Assembly (NCBI GenBank): GCA_003244055.1
Contig: QHBZ01000167.1
Location: 1-32,944 of the forward strand
DNA length: 32,944 bases
Direction: 5' to 3'
Origin: Pseudonocardiales bacterium
GTDB lineage: Bacteria; Actinomycetota; Actinomycetes; Mycobacteriales; Pseudonocardiaceae
Every line of letters begins with the position of its first letter. The first letter of the stretch is position 1. The notes beneath the pieces are model-generated. The model made no database searches. It was not told the DNA's origin and was given only the letters and a program-made list of their open reading frames with translations. Below are positions 7,525 through 15,762 of the stretch, in pieces. The position numbers and the translations under genes were made by a program.

Positions 7525-8986
7525 GTGACAAGCGTCCGCACACAACCATCGTCCGCCACCTCCGCGGCGTCATTGGAGCTGCGGACCGGCGCGCTCGGGT
7601 TCCCGGCGCTACTCGCCCAGCCGATCGTTCTCATCTCACCCACGATGACTGCGGTCCTCATCATTCCGTTGGCCTTCTCGAATGCCGGGCAGGGCACCTG
7701 GCTAGCCTATCTGTTCGGCACTGCGATGCTGCTGTTCGTAGTGTTCAACCTCAACCAGTTCGTCCGTCGATCCACCTCCCCCGGCTCGATGTACGCTTAC
7801 ACCGGGCGCGGCCTCGGTGCGGTCGACGGTGTCCTGTCCGGGTGGACATTGATCTGGTCGTACCTGTTCATCGGGGTGGCCGGCATGACCGGTTTCACCA
7901 TCTTCTCTCGGCAGTTCCTCGACATTGTCGGAATTCACACTGCCATCCCGTCCTTCGTCTTCTTTGCGATCAGCTCAGTGGTTTGCTGGACGTTGGCGGT
8001 GAAGGATATCCGACTGTCCTCCGTGCTGACCATCATCCTCGAAGGACTCTCGGTGTTGTGCATTCTGGCGCTCGCCGCAATTGTGCTCTTCAAGCACGGC
8101 ATCGCGGTCGACTCCGCCCAGGTGCACCTTAAGGGAGTGACGTTTCGCGGCATGAGCCTCGCTGTCGTCGCCTGCATCTTCAGCCTGGTCGGCTTTGAAA
8201 GCGCCACCGCACTGGGCGGCGAAGCCCGCAACCCCTTGCAGGCCATTCCGAGGGCGGTGATCTGGAGCCTCGTCCTCACCGGCTTGTTCTTCGTCTTCAT
8301 GGGTTACGTCGAAGTGTTCGGCACCCGGGGTCAGCACGACACCCTGGACACCCTCACCACCCCGCTGAACACCCTCGCCGACCTCAACAACGCGGGCTAT
8401 TTCAAGCTCCCGCTCTCGCTCGGCGCGATGATCAGCTTCTTCGCGCTCTCCCTGTCGTGTCTGAACGCGGGTGCCCGGATCATTTACCCGATGGCCCGGC
8501 ACTCAGTCTTTCCGGCCCGGCTCGGCACGGTGCACACCTCCAACGCGACCCCCGGCCGCGGCGCTCAGTGCGTACATCCTGCTGATGTTCGCGGTCCCGG
8601 CCACCTGGTCCACGCAGACCGAGGTGCTCACCGTCTTCAACGACGCCGGCACGCTGGCCGCGTTCGGATTCCTGCTGGCCTACTTCATGGTGTCCGTGGC
8701 CGCCCCGCTTCACCTGCGAGAACTGGGCGAACTCAGGCCCGGCAACGTGGCGGTGGCGGTACTCGCTGTGGTGTTCCTGCTGGTCCCGACAGTCGGCAGC
8801 TTCTACCCGCTGCCCGCCTACCCGGTGGACCTCTTCCCGTACATCTTCCTGGCCTACCTGGCGGTGGGAGGCGCCTGGCTGTTCATCGCCTCGCGCAGGA
8901 GACGCGGCATCCTGATCGAGATCGAAACCGACCTGGAGCGAGACTCGACTCACGGGGGCGCTGTCCGCACCGAGTCGCCGTCCTAG
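7525..8986 (+). pseudogene. APC-family amino acid permease with a frameshift
   Basis: The first about 340 residues (to base 8548) give a typical amino acid-polyamine-organocation transporter: LRTGALGFPALLAQPIVLIS and PTMTAVLIIPLAF near the N-terminus, then at least eight hydrophobic segments. After NATP the frame changes; the rest (AAALSAYILLMFAVPATW to the stop at 8986) is in the +1 frame and carries the last transmembrane segments. Removing one C from the five-C run at 8549-8553 restores one reading frame of about 486 residues. Without that, the first frame runs on to 8997 with an unrelated Arg/His-rich tail. GTG 7525 has GGAGGT at 7510-7515. The frameshift may be a real mutation or a base-calling error. 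Confidence 0.8.
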
Positions 8987-9004
8987 CGGTCCCATGAAAT
9001 GCGC

Positions 9005-9010
9005 TAGAAT
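9005..9010 (+). promoter_or_regulatory. -10 element TAGAAT of a probably leaderless antitoxin mRNA
   Basis: TAGAAT differs from TATAAT at one position and ends 7 bp before ATG 9018. Transcription would then start at or next to the A of the start codon. No ribosome binding site is seen before the ATG. Both facts fit a leaderless transcript, common in actinobacteria. Confidence 0.5.
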
Positions 9011-9017
9011 TGCGTAC

Positions 9018-9308
9018 ATGACGACGTTGCCGGTGGCGGAGGCTCGCGCTCAGCTGTCCCGACTTGTGGATGAGGCGGAGACCACCCACGAGCGGTTCGA
9101 GATCACCCGCAACGGGCACCGGGCAGCGGTACTGCTGGGCGCTGAGGATTACGACGCCCTACGCGAGACCATCGCCGTGTTGTCTGATCCGGAGCTTCTT
9201 GCCGCGCACGTCGAGGGCCGGCTGGCGCTGGCGGCGGGGGACTACGTCGATGCCGAACACCTCGCGGAAGGCATGCGCGATGCGGGCCGACTGCCACGCC
9301 CGCGGTAG
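9018..9308 (+). CDS. Type II antitoxin, Phd/YefM family
   Basis: A 96-residue protein: TTLPVAEARAQLSRLVDEAE, then RFEITRNGHRAAVLLGAEDY and DALRETIAVLSDPELL. This is the full Phd/YefM signature with the typical helix after the strand. It would bind DNA through its N-terminus and the RelE toxin through its C-terminus. ATG 9018 is preferred to ATG 8994 because the family begins at this point and a -10 box lies 8 bp upstream. The stop TAG overlaps the toxin start codon. It is unrelated at sequence level to the VapB-like antitoxin at 3.4 kb beyond the shared fold. Confidence 0.9.
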   Translation: MTTLPVAEARAQLSRLVDEAETTHERFEITRNGHRAAVLLGAEDYDALRETIAVLSDPELLAAHVEGRLALAAGDYVDAEHLAEGMRDAGRLPRPR

Positions 9309-9616
9309 TGGCTCAACACGACGATCGACAGTCGTGCGGTGATGGAGATCGGCGGTACCGTCTGCTGGTCTCCGGACCTGCCGTCAAGGCGCTCACCAGC
9401 GGTCTACCGGAGAAGGTGGCCACCGCGGTGTACGAGTTCATCACCGGAGCCCTGCTCGACAACCCACACAGGGTAGGCAGGCCACTCGACCCGCCGCTCG
9501 CCCCGGCCTACAGTGCTCGGCGCGGTACTTACCGGGTGATCTACCTCATCGACGACGAGCGGTGCTATGTCGAAGTCACCGCTGTCAGGCATCGCGCCGA
9601 CGCTTACCACACCTGA
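9308..9616 (+). CDS. relE: RelE/ParE-family toxin
   Basis: A 102-residue protein with RYRLLVSGPAVKALTSGLPE, then NPHRVGRPLDPPLAPAYSAR, RGTYRVIYLIDDE and a terminal VTAVRHRADAY. This is the RelE fold: an N-terminal helical pair, the strand R-x-x-Y-R-V-I-Y and the C-terminal basic/tyrosine strand that carries catalytic residues in mRNA-cleaving members. GTG 9308 shares its G with the antitoxin stop, so the pair is coupled. The first 15 residues (AQHDDRQSCGDGDRR) are not typical, so a later start cannot be excluded. The gene converges on the histidine kinase with a 6-bp gap. Confidence 0.88.
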   Translation: MAQHDDRQSCGDGDRRYRLLVSGPAVKALTSGLPEKVATAVYEFITGALLDNPHRVGRPLDPPLAPAYSARRGTYRVIYLIDDERCYVEVTAVRHRADAYHT

Positions 9617-9622
9617 CAGCGA

Positions 9623-10819
9623 CTAGTGGCCTGGGGCGACCGGGACGCGCAGCCGCAGGACGGTGCCGCGGCCGCGGGCGCTGTCCGCGGTGAGCTGCCC
9701 TCCTAGTAGCTCGGCGCGCTGCTGCATGCCGGGCAGGCCGTAACCCACCGGTCCGGCTCGGCCGGCAGCACTGGCCGGGTCGAAGCCGACGCCGTCGTCA
9801 GAGATCTCGAGCAGGACCGCGCCGGCGACCACCGAAAGCCGGAGCTGGACGTGCTCAGCGCGGGCATGCTTCAGCACGTTCTGCAGCGCCTCCTGAGCGA
9901 TCCGGTAGATCGCGGTCTCAGCGTGCTCGGGCAGGTCGGTCGTCACCGCGTCCACTGCGACATTGGGCAGAGGGATGGAACGAGCGAGGCTCTCCAGGCT
10001 GGCGGCCAGCCCGAGGTCATCCAGTACCGGCGGGCGCAGCCCGGCGATGGCCTGGCGGGTCTCGTCCAGCGCCCCGGCGGCGAGCTCCTGGGCGCGGGCG
10101 ATCTGCTCGGCGGCGCCGGCCGGGTCTGCGGCCACCGCGTCCGCCGCCGCGGAGAGGTGAAAAGACAGGCTGACGATGCGCTGGCTGATGCCGTCGTGGA
10201 TCTCACCCGCGAGGCGGCGTCGCTCGGTTTCGCCCAGCAGCACGATCTGCTCGGCGAAGCGCTCCATCGCCGCCTCCCGCTCGGCGAGCTTGCTTTGCAG
10301 GCTGGCGTTCTCGATGGCCCCGGCCATCAGACCCGCAACCGTGCTCAGCAGCTCGACGTCGGCCTTGGTGAACTCGCGGCGGTCACGGGTATGCACGTTG
10401 AGCACACCAACGAGGTCGCCTGGTCGAGTGATGATCGGCACCGACGCCATCGATGTGAAGTCTTCCCCGCGCAGCTCGGGGATATAGAGGTAGCGCGGGT
10501 CTGCGCGCTTGTTGTCGGTGATCACCGTCGGTTCGCAGTGTGCGGCGACCCACCCGGATACGCCATCGCCCACCGGCAGCTCGATCCGCCGGGCGAACTG
10601 GTCGAACGGGGGGGTGGCGCCGCGCAGCTGCAACAGTCCCCGCGGCTCGTCGAGCAGGTGCACGAAGCACACGTCGGTAGAAGTGGTCTCGGTGATCAGA
10701 TCGGCCACTCGCTGGACGACCCCGTCGAGGTCGAGGCCCGCCGACAAGATCTCGATCACGCGGTGCAGCAGCTGGGCATCGGAATCGGCATCGGCCAGGC
10801 CCAGCCGCGAGTGAATCAC
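9623..10819 (-). CDS. GAF-domain sensor histidine kinase (NarL/DegS class)
   Basis: A soluble kinase of 398 residues without membrane segments. The GAF domain spans about 20-170 (GDGVSGWVAAHCEPTVITDN, GVLNVHTRDRREF), a coiled segment 172-195, the HisKA_3 dimerisation domain has phospho-accepting H208 in ERRRLAGEIHDGISQR, and the HATPase has an N-box-like YRIAQEALQNVLKHA and G-boxes DDGVGFDP and GYGLPGMQQR. GTG 10819 overlaps the stop of the response regulator upstream (GTGA), so the two are coupled, regulator first. It senses a cytosolic signal, possibly a small ligand, heme or redox state as in DevS-like GAF proteins. No specific heme ligand can be assigned. Confidence 0.92.
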   Translation of the reverse strand: MIHSRLGLADADSDAQLLHRVIEILSAGLDLDGVVQRVADLITETTSTDVCFVHLLDEPRGLLQLRGATPPFDQFARRIELPVGDGVSGWVAAHCEPTVITDNKRADPRYLYIPELRGEDFTSMASVPIITRPGDLVGVLNVHTRDRREFTKADVELLSTVAGLMAGAIENASLQSKLAEREAAMERFAEQIVLLGETERRRLAGEIHDGISQRIVSLSFHLSAAADAVAADPAGAAEQIARAQELAAGALDETRQAIAGLRPPVLDDLGLAASLESLARSIPLPNVAVDAVTTDLPEHAETAIYRIAQEALQNVLKHARAEHVQLRLSVVAGAVLLEISDDGVGFDPASAAGRAGPVGYGLPGMQQRAELLGGQLTADSARGRGTVLRLRVPVAPGH

Positions 10820-11481
10820 TGGAACACTCCCTCCCGCAGCGCCGCGGCGACCGCGCCGGAGCGGTCCGGGACGTTGAGCTTGCGGTATATGCCACGAGCA
10901 TGAGTCTTGACGGTCTCCTCGCTGACGGTGAGCCGCCCGGCGATGGCGCGGTTGGACAGGCCGGCCACCATCAGTGCGAGCACCTCGCTCTCGCGCTGGG
11001 TCAGCCCGAGATGCGCCCCGGGCCAGAACTCCCCGCCGCGTAGCTGAGCCACCGACATCGCGACCTTCGTCGCCAGGCTGGGGTCGATCAGAACCTCGCC
11101 GTGATGGATCCGGCGCAGGTGATCCACCAGCTCCGCACCGCGCACCCGCTTGAGCAGGAAACCGGCTGCACCGAGCCGTAGCGCTTGGTAGAGGTATTGC
11201 TCGTCGTCGTAGACGGTCAGGAACACGACCTTGCAACGGGGTTGGCGCTTGCGGATCTCCGCGCACAGATCGAGCCCGCTGGAGCCCCGTAACCGGACGT
11301 CGAGCAAGGTGATATCAGGCTCCTGGCCAGTGATGATCTTCAAAGCGAGGTCCGGTTCGGTGGCCTCACCGACGATCTCCACCTGTTCGGAATAGACAGC
11401 CAGCATCGCCCGAAGCCCGTCGAGCACCATCTGATGGTCGTCCACAACAACCAACCGCAACGGGCCCGCTGGCCTGCTCAT
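10816..11481 (-). CDS. NarL/LuxR-family response regulator
   Basis: A 221-residue regulator. The receiver domain has the acidic pocket DD14-15, phospho-accepting D61 (ITLLDVRLRG), a threonine switch (FLTVYDDEQY) and the lysine in GFLLKRVRG. The LuxR helix-turn-helix is at about 155-215 (LGLTQRESEVLALMVAGLSN, VSEETVKTHARGIYRKLNV). It pairs with the GAF kinase, whose start overlaps its stop. ATG 11481 starts the protein; the following MSRPAGPLRLVVVDDH is a standard N-terminus. Target genes are unknown; the divergent TetR gene begins about 200 bp away. Confidence 0.94.
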   Translation of the reverse strand: MSRPAGPLRLVVVDDHQMVLDGLRAMLAVYSEQVEIVGEATEPDLALKIITGQEPDITLLDVRLRGSSGLDLCAEIRKRQPRCKVVFLTVYDDEQYLYQALRLGAAGFLLKRVRGAELVDHLRRIHHGEVLIDPSLATKVAMSVAQLRGGEFWPGAHLGLTQRESEVLALMVAGLSNRAIAGRLTVSEETVKTHARGIYRKLNVPDRSGAVAAALREGVFQ

Positions 11482-11639
11482 GGCAACAGCCTACGCACGG
11501 CCGGTAGTCCCGGAGGGGATCAATCTCGGAGGGGTCGTCGTTGAATCGCGGTGTCGTCGCGAGCACACCTCAGGAGCCCGGGGCCGGCAGTGCTGGCATG
11601 GCCGTCAGCTCGGCTGCGGGGGGCAAATCCAGCGCCAAG

Positions 11640-11645
11640 TACAAT
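11640..11645 (+). promoter_or_regulatory. -10 element TACAAT before the TetR gene
   Basis: TACAAT lies 32 bp before the GTG start, with GAGGG (11664-11668) as a ribosome binding site in between. GGTCAACTGTCC (11647-11658) just after it contains a short GTCA/TG(T)C-type dyad that could be an autoregulatory operator. The -35 is not clear. Confidence 0.4.
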
Positions 11646-11676
11646 AGGTCAACTGTCCCCCCCGAGGGTTGGTCAT

Positions 11677-12300
11677 GTGAGTCAGATACCCGAGATATCC
11701 GCTGCCGAGGTCGTTGCCGTCGGCGCGGATCCTGAGAGCGGTCGCGAGCGGGTGATGCGAGCGGCATATGACCTGTTCAGCCGCCAGGGCACCCGCACTG
11801 TCGGGGTGGACGCGGTGATCAGCAAGGCGGGCGTCGCAAAGATGACGCTATACCGCAACTTCGCGTCCAAAGATGATCTGATTCTCGCCTTCCTCGAGCG
11901 CCGCGAGACGCTCTGGACCCACGGTTGGGTGCGGTCGCAATCCCAGCTTCGGGGCGATACCCCGGTACAGCGCCTACTGGCTATTTTCGAGATCTTCGGT
12001 GAGTGGTTCGCCCAACCGGACTTCGAAGGCTGCTCATTCATTACCACGCTGCTCGAGGTCACCAACCGGGACAGCGCGGTTCGCCGGGCGAGTGTTCAGC
12101 ATCTGGCGAACATCCGCGGTTACCTGTGTGAGCTCGCGACGCAAGCCGGTGTGGCGGATCCCGATTCGTTCGCCCGCCAGTGGCACATCCTGATGAAGGG
12201 ATCGATCGTCGCCGGGGCCGAGGGTGACACCCAAGCCGCCGCACGGGCCCGCGAGCTCGGCATTCTCCTGCTCAATAAGCACGGACTCACCGCCGAATAG
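11677..12300 (+). CDS. TetR/AcrR-family transcriptional regulator
   Basis: A 207-residue regulator. The N-terminal helix-turn-helix (about residues 24-70) reads RERVMRAAYDLFSRQGTRTV, VDAVISKAGVAKMTLYRNF, SKDDLILAFLERRE. The C-terminal ligand domain includes FEGCSFITTLLEVTNRDSAV. GTG 11677 is chosen for the GAGGG site and TACAAT box upstream; longer in-frame starts (GTG/ATG from 11551) read through that promoter. It is 39 bp ahead of the methyltransferase fusion on the same strand and could control it, though TetR proteins often act on their own gene. The ligand is unknown. Confidence 0.9.
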   Translation: MSQIPEISAAEVVAVGADPESGRERVMRAAYDLFSRQGTRTVGVDAVISKAGVAKMTLYRNFASKDDLILAFLERRETLWTHGWVRSQSQLRGDTPVQRLLAIFEIFGEWFAQPDFEGCSFITTLLEVTNRDSAVRRASVQHLANIRGYLCELATQAGVADPDSFARQWHILMKGSIVAGAEGDTQAAARARELGILLLNKHGLTAE

Positions 12301-12339
12301 CCGAATACCTGGAAGGATCGGCTACCAGGAGGCGACACC

Positions 12340-14202
12340 GTGGATGCACCGCAGCCGCACACCGTGTTGGCGGAGCTACTCGCCAGCCAGGTGGTGGTCT
12401 GCGATGGCGCAATGGGCACGATGCTGCATACCGCCGGGGTACCGTTGGACCGCTCGCTACCCGAGCTGAACCTGTCGCGCCCGGCCCTGGTGCGTGACCT
12501 GCACGCGGCGTATGTCAGCGCGGGAGCCCGGATCCTGCAGACCAACACCTTCGGCGCGAACCGCCTGCGGCTGGCTGCTGCCGGTCTGGAGGACAGCGTC
12601 TCCGAGATCAACATCGCGGGCGCCCGGCTGGCCCGCGAGGCCGCTCAGCGCGCTGGGCACCAGGTGCTGGTCGCCGGGTCGGTCGGGCCGGCGGTCAGCG
12701 CTCCCGCGGTGCGCCGGGTACCGGCGAGCGACCGGGCGCAGACCCTGCGTGAACAGATCGCGGCGTTGTGCGACTGGGTCGACCTGCTGATCCTGGAGAC
12801 CTTCGGCGATCTGGAGTCCCTGGTGCAGGCGGTCGGGGTGGCTGCGTCGGAAAGTGACCTGCCGGTGGTGGCCCAGCTGACCTTCGGCGACGACGGCCGG
12901 ACCCTGCGCGGGGAGGATCCCGCGGTGGCGGCTGCGGTGCTCTCCGAGCTGCGGGTGACCGCGATAGGTGCAAACTGCACAGTCGGCCCCGCAGTCCTGC
13001 TGGATGTGGTCGCTGAGCTGGTGCGTGCCACGGACCTGCCGGTCTCCGTTCAACCCAATGCCGGCCTGCCACAACGGCTCGGTAGCCAGGTTCGCTACGC
13101 GCGCAACGCGGCGTACTTCGGGCAGGCCGCGCAACGATTCGTCGCCGCCGGGGCGACCCTGGTGGGCGGGTGCTGCGGGACGACACCCGCCCACGTACGG
13201 GCGATCTCCCAGGCGATCGCCGCGCTGCCCCCGGTTCGTCGCAGCCCGATCTCGCGCACTGCGACGCCGCCCGCCACACCGGGCCGGGAGGTGCCGCCGG
13301 CTCCCGGTTGGCCGGCACACTGGGCGGGCGAGCTGGTCGTAGCCGCCGGGTTGCCGGCACCCAACGGCCCGCAGGTGTCCCAGTTCCTGCAGCGGGCGAC
13401 CACGCTGCGTGCGGCCGGCGCGGGAGTGCTGGCCATCATCGAAGCGGCGCCGCCGGCGGCCCGGATCAGCCCGGTGGGCGCCGCCGTTGTGGTCAGCGAG
13501 CGGGTGGGCAGCGCGGTGCTGTTGCCGGTGGAGTCCGCCGACCGGAACCTCGCCGCCCTGCAGGCCGACATGCTCGGCGCGCACGCCCTCGGGCTGCGGA
13601 TGGTGGTGTGCCGGACCGGCAGCGTGCGGGTGTCCGGCGACTACCCCAGCGCTGGATCAGGATCGCCCTGGGATGTCGATTCTGTCGGGCTCGTTTCCAT
13701 GCTGGCGGCGCTCAACGAGGGCATCGACTGGCGAGGCGTCCCCATCGCCGAGCGGACCCGGTTCGTCATCGGCGCCGCGCTGGACACCGCTGCCAGTGAT
13801 CTCGCCCACGAGCTGGACCGGGTCGAGGCGAAGCTGCACGCTGGGGCGCACTTCCTGGTCACCGACGTGATCTACGACGTCGAGGCGGCGAGCCGGGTGC
13901 TCGGCGCGCTACGGGCTCGCGGGGTGGCCCTGCCGGTGCTCGCGACGCTAGCGCCATTCGAAGACGTCCAGACCCTGCAACGGCTGTCCTACGAGATGCC
14001 GGAGGTGTCGATCCCACTGTCTGTGTTGGCGGCCGCAAGGCGCAACCGGGATAGTCCCGAGCAGACCATCGAACAGGCAGTAGGCGCTGTGGAGAAGTTG
14101 CGGCACCTGATCTCAGGTGTCGTGGTGCACGTACCCAGCGGGATGGACGAGCTGGCGGCGCAGCTGGTGAACGCGCTCACCCAGCTCCGGGACAAGCTGT
14201 GA
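12340..14202 (+). CDS. Homocysteine S-methyltransferase fused to a divergent MetF-like domain
   Basis: A 620-residue fusion like Bacillus YitJ. Residues 1-295 are a zinc-dependent homocysteine methyltransferase: DGAMGTML (22-29), QTNTFGANR (67-75), ILETFGDLES (151-160), and the zinc cysteines C213 (GANC) and C278/C279 (GGCCGTT). A Pro/Ala linker runs to about 328. Residues 329-620 align with methylenetetrahydrofolate reductase, but positions that should be catalytic differ: AA335-336 for the Glu, SADRN for the CRDRN-type motif, TGSV for TGDP, TD508-509 for TQ. Methyl transfer to homocysteine is likely; folate reduction by the C-terminal half is doubtful. GTG 12340 has AGGAGG at 12327-12332. 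The stop overlaps the PucR start. Confidence 0.85.
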   Translation: MDAPQPHTVLAELLASQVVVCDGAMGTMLHTAGVPLDRSLPELNLSRPALVRDLHAAYVSAGARILQTNTFGANRLRLAAAGLEDSVSEINIAGARLAREAAQRAGHQVLVAGSVGPAVSAPAVRRVPASDRAQTLREQIAALCDWVDLLILETFGDLESLVQAVGVAASESDLPVVAQLTFGDDGRTLRGEDPAVAAAVLSELRVTAIGANCTVGPAVLLDVVAELVRATDLPVSVQPNAGLPQRLGSQVRYARNAAYFGQAAQRFVAAGATLVGGCCGTTPAHVRAISQAIAALPPVRRSPISRTATPPATPGREVPPAPGWPAHWAGELVVAAGLPAPNGPQVSQFLQRATTLRAAGAGVLAIIEAAPPAARISPVGAAVVVSERVGSAVLLPVESADRNLAALQADMLGAHALGLRMVVCRTGSVRVSGDYPSAGSGSPWDVDSVGLVSMLAALNEGIDWRGVPIAERTRFVIGAALDTAASDLAHELDRVEAKLHAGAHFLVTDVIYDVEAASRVLGALRARGVALPVLATLAPFEDVQTLQRLSYEMPEVSIPLSVLAAARRNRDSPEQTIEQAVGAVEKLRHLISGVVVHVPSGMDELAAQLVNALTQLRDKL

Positions 14203-15503
14203 CCAGCGCGGGAGCCTACGAACCGGTACCTGACCGGGACGCGGCAGGGGGGCGCAACGGCCTGTCCAGGGAGAACTCGATCTACCGGCGAACCATGGCG
14301 GTCTGCGACGAGCTGGCCGATGCGGCGCTGGGCGGGGCAGACCCGGTACGGCTCACCGAGGTGTTCGCCCGGTTGGTCGGCAAGCGGATCGTGTTGCTGG
14401 ACAACGGATTCCGGCTGCGGGCCCAGGCCGGCGGATCGGGGCCGTTACGGGGGCTGCGCTGGAACCGCACCGATCCCAGCGTCGACCGGTTACTCAGCGC
14501 GCTGGAGGCCGCGCGACGGCCGCTGCGGATCCCGGCGATCCCCGGTTCGCTGCTGGACCAAGCCTGCTTGGTGACGCCCGTCGTCGTCCGCGAGACCACC
14601 CTCGGGTATCTGCTGGTGCTCGACGAGGGTCCCGACGCCAGCAGCTACGGGGCAGCGCCCGACGACGCGGAGTTCCTCACCATCACCTACGCGGCCACGC
14701 TGTTCGCGTTGACGCTGGCCCATGAACAGACCAGCGCGGAGCTGGACCTGCGCTACCGCAGTAGCGTGGTTGACGTTCTGGTCTCGGGTCATTTCCTCGA
14801 TGCCCAGGATGCCCGGCGCAAGGCCCGGTCGCTGGGTCTGCGTGATGACACCGTATTGCGCATCGCGATGCTGCGCCCGGCGCCGTCGGACCCTGGCCGG
14901 GTCCACGAAAGCTGGCCGCAGGGCGATTGGGCGCAGCGGATCGTGTCGATATTGCCGGGCGCGGCCGCAGCGGAGCGCGACGGCGGGCTGGTGATGATCG
15001 TCCCGGGTGACCCCAGTCCGGAGGCATTCGCGGCGCTGTGCCGGCTGGGTCATGGCGCCACCTGCGGGGTGAGCGAGCAGGTGGACTCCCCGGAGCTCGT
15101 TCCCCGTGGGGTGCGCCAAGCCGAGCGGGCGATCGACCTCGGGTTGCGGCTGGGTCGAGCCGGGCAGCTGGTTCGCTATGACGAGCTGGGCATCTACCGG
15201 TTGCTGTGCACCATCGGCGATATGCAGCAGTTGATGGATTTCGCCCGCGGCGTGCTCGGGTCGTTGCTCGACTACGACACCGAGCACCGTACCGAGCTGG
15301 TGCGCACCCTGTCGGTGTACTTACACCACCACGGCAGTCACAAGCAGTCCGCCCGGATGCTGCACCTGCACACCAACACCGTCGCCTACCGCGTCGCACG
15401 CATCGAGGCGATCACCGGTCTCGCTCTCGGCGATCCGGACGACCGCCTAGTCGCCCACATAGCCGTGAAAATCATCGAGTCGCAAGGTTCGGCGCAGATG
15501 TAG
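14199..15503 (+). CDS. PucR-family transcriptional regulator
   Basis: A 434-residue regulator. The N-terminal about 180 residues look GAF/sensor-like (VFARLVGKRIVLLDNGFRLR, LGYLLVLDEG), a middle GGDEF-like/CdaR domain follows, and the C-terminal PucR helix-turn-helix (about 365-425) reads ELVRTLSVYLHHHGSHKQSA, LHLHTNTVAYRVARIEAITG. GTG 14199 overlaps the stop of the methyltransferase fusion (GTGA), so translation is coupled and the regulator probably controls that gene and perhaps the fhs-fchA genes. PucR regulators in actinobacteria control purine, amine and aromatic catabolic genes. The gene ends 1 bp before the convergent membrane gene. Confidence 0.92.
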   Translation: MTSAGAYEPVPDRDAAGGRNGLSRENSIYRRTMAVCDELADAALGGADPVRLTEVFARLVGKRIVLLDNGFRLRAQAGGSGPLRGLRWNRTDPSVDRLLSALEAARRPLRIPAIPGSLLDQACLVTPVVVRETTLGYLLVLDEGPDASSYGAAPDDAEFLTITYAATLFALTLAHEQTSAELDLRYRSSVVDVLVSGHFLDAQDARRKARSLGLRDDTVLRIAMLRPAPSDPGRVHESWPQGDWAQRIVSILPGAAAAERDGGLVMIVPGDPSPEAFAALCRLGHGATCGVSEQVDSPELVPRGVRQAERAIDLGLRLGRAGQLVRYDELGIYRLLCTIGDMQQLMDFARGVLGSLLDYDTEHRTELVRTLSVYLHHHGSHKQSARMLHLHTNTVAYRVARIEAITGLALGDPDDRLVAHIAVKIIESQGSAQM

Positions 15504-15504
15504 G

Positions 15505-15762
15505 TCAGTGGCGTGCGGGGCGTAACGAGCTGATCACCAGTAGTAGTCCGACGAGGAGGGCCATCGCGGCGAGGACCCAGCGGCCGTCTATGTCGGGCAG
15601 CCAGGTGACGCCGCCGAGCAGCGCGGTGGCCGCGATTCCCAGCGAGCCCACGCCGGCGACCAGGGTGAGCAGGTCCGGTCCGCGCCGTGGGGTCAGCGCG
15701 GCCGTATCGTCAGTGGGGCGCGATTGCGCCGGGTCAGTCACTGGATTGGTCGTCTCGTTCAT
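15505..15762 (-). CDS. Small two-helix membrane protein, downstream of PspC gene
   Basis: An 85-residue protein with a polar N-terminus (1-29) and two hydrophobic helices at about 30-50 (LLTLVAGVGSLGIAATALL) and 60-79 (RWVLAAMALLVGLLLVISSL). The start ATG 15762 overlaps the stop of the PspC gene (ATGA), so the two form one operon. I know similar unnamed proteins next to PspC genes in actinobacteria but no function. It probably acts at the membrane with the PspC protein in an envelope-stress unit. Confidence 0.82.
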   Translation of the reverse strand: MNETTNPVTDPAQSRPTDDTAALTPRRGPDLLTLVAGVGSLGIAATALLGGVTWLPDIDGRWVLAAMALLVGLLLVISSLRPARH

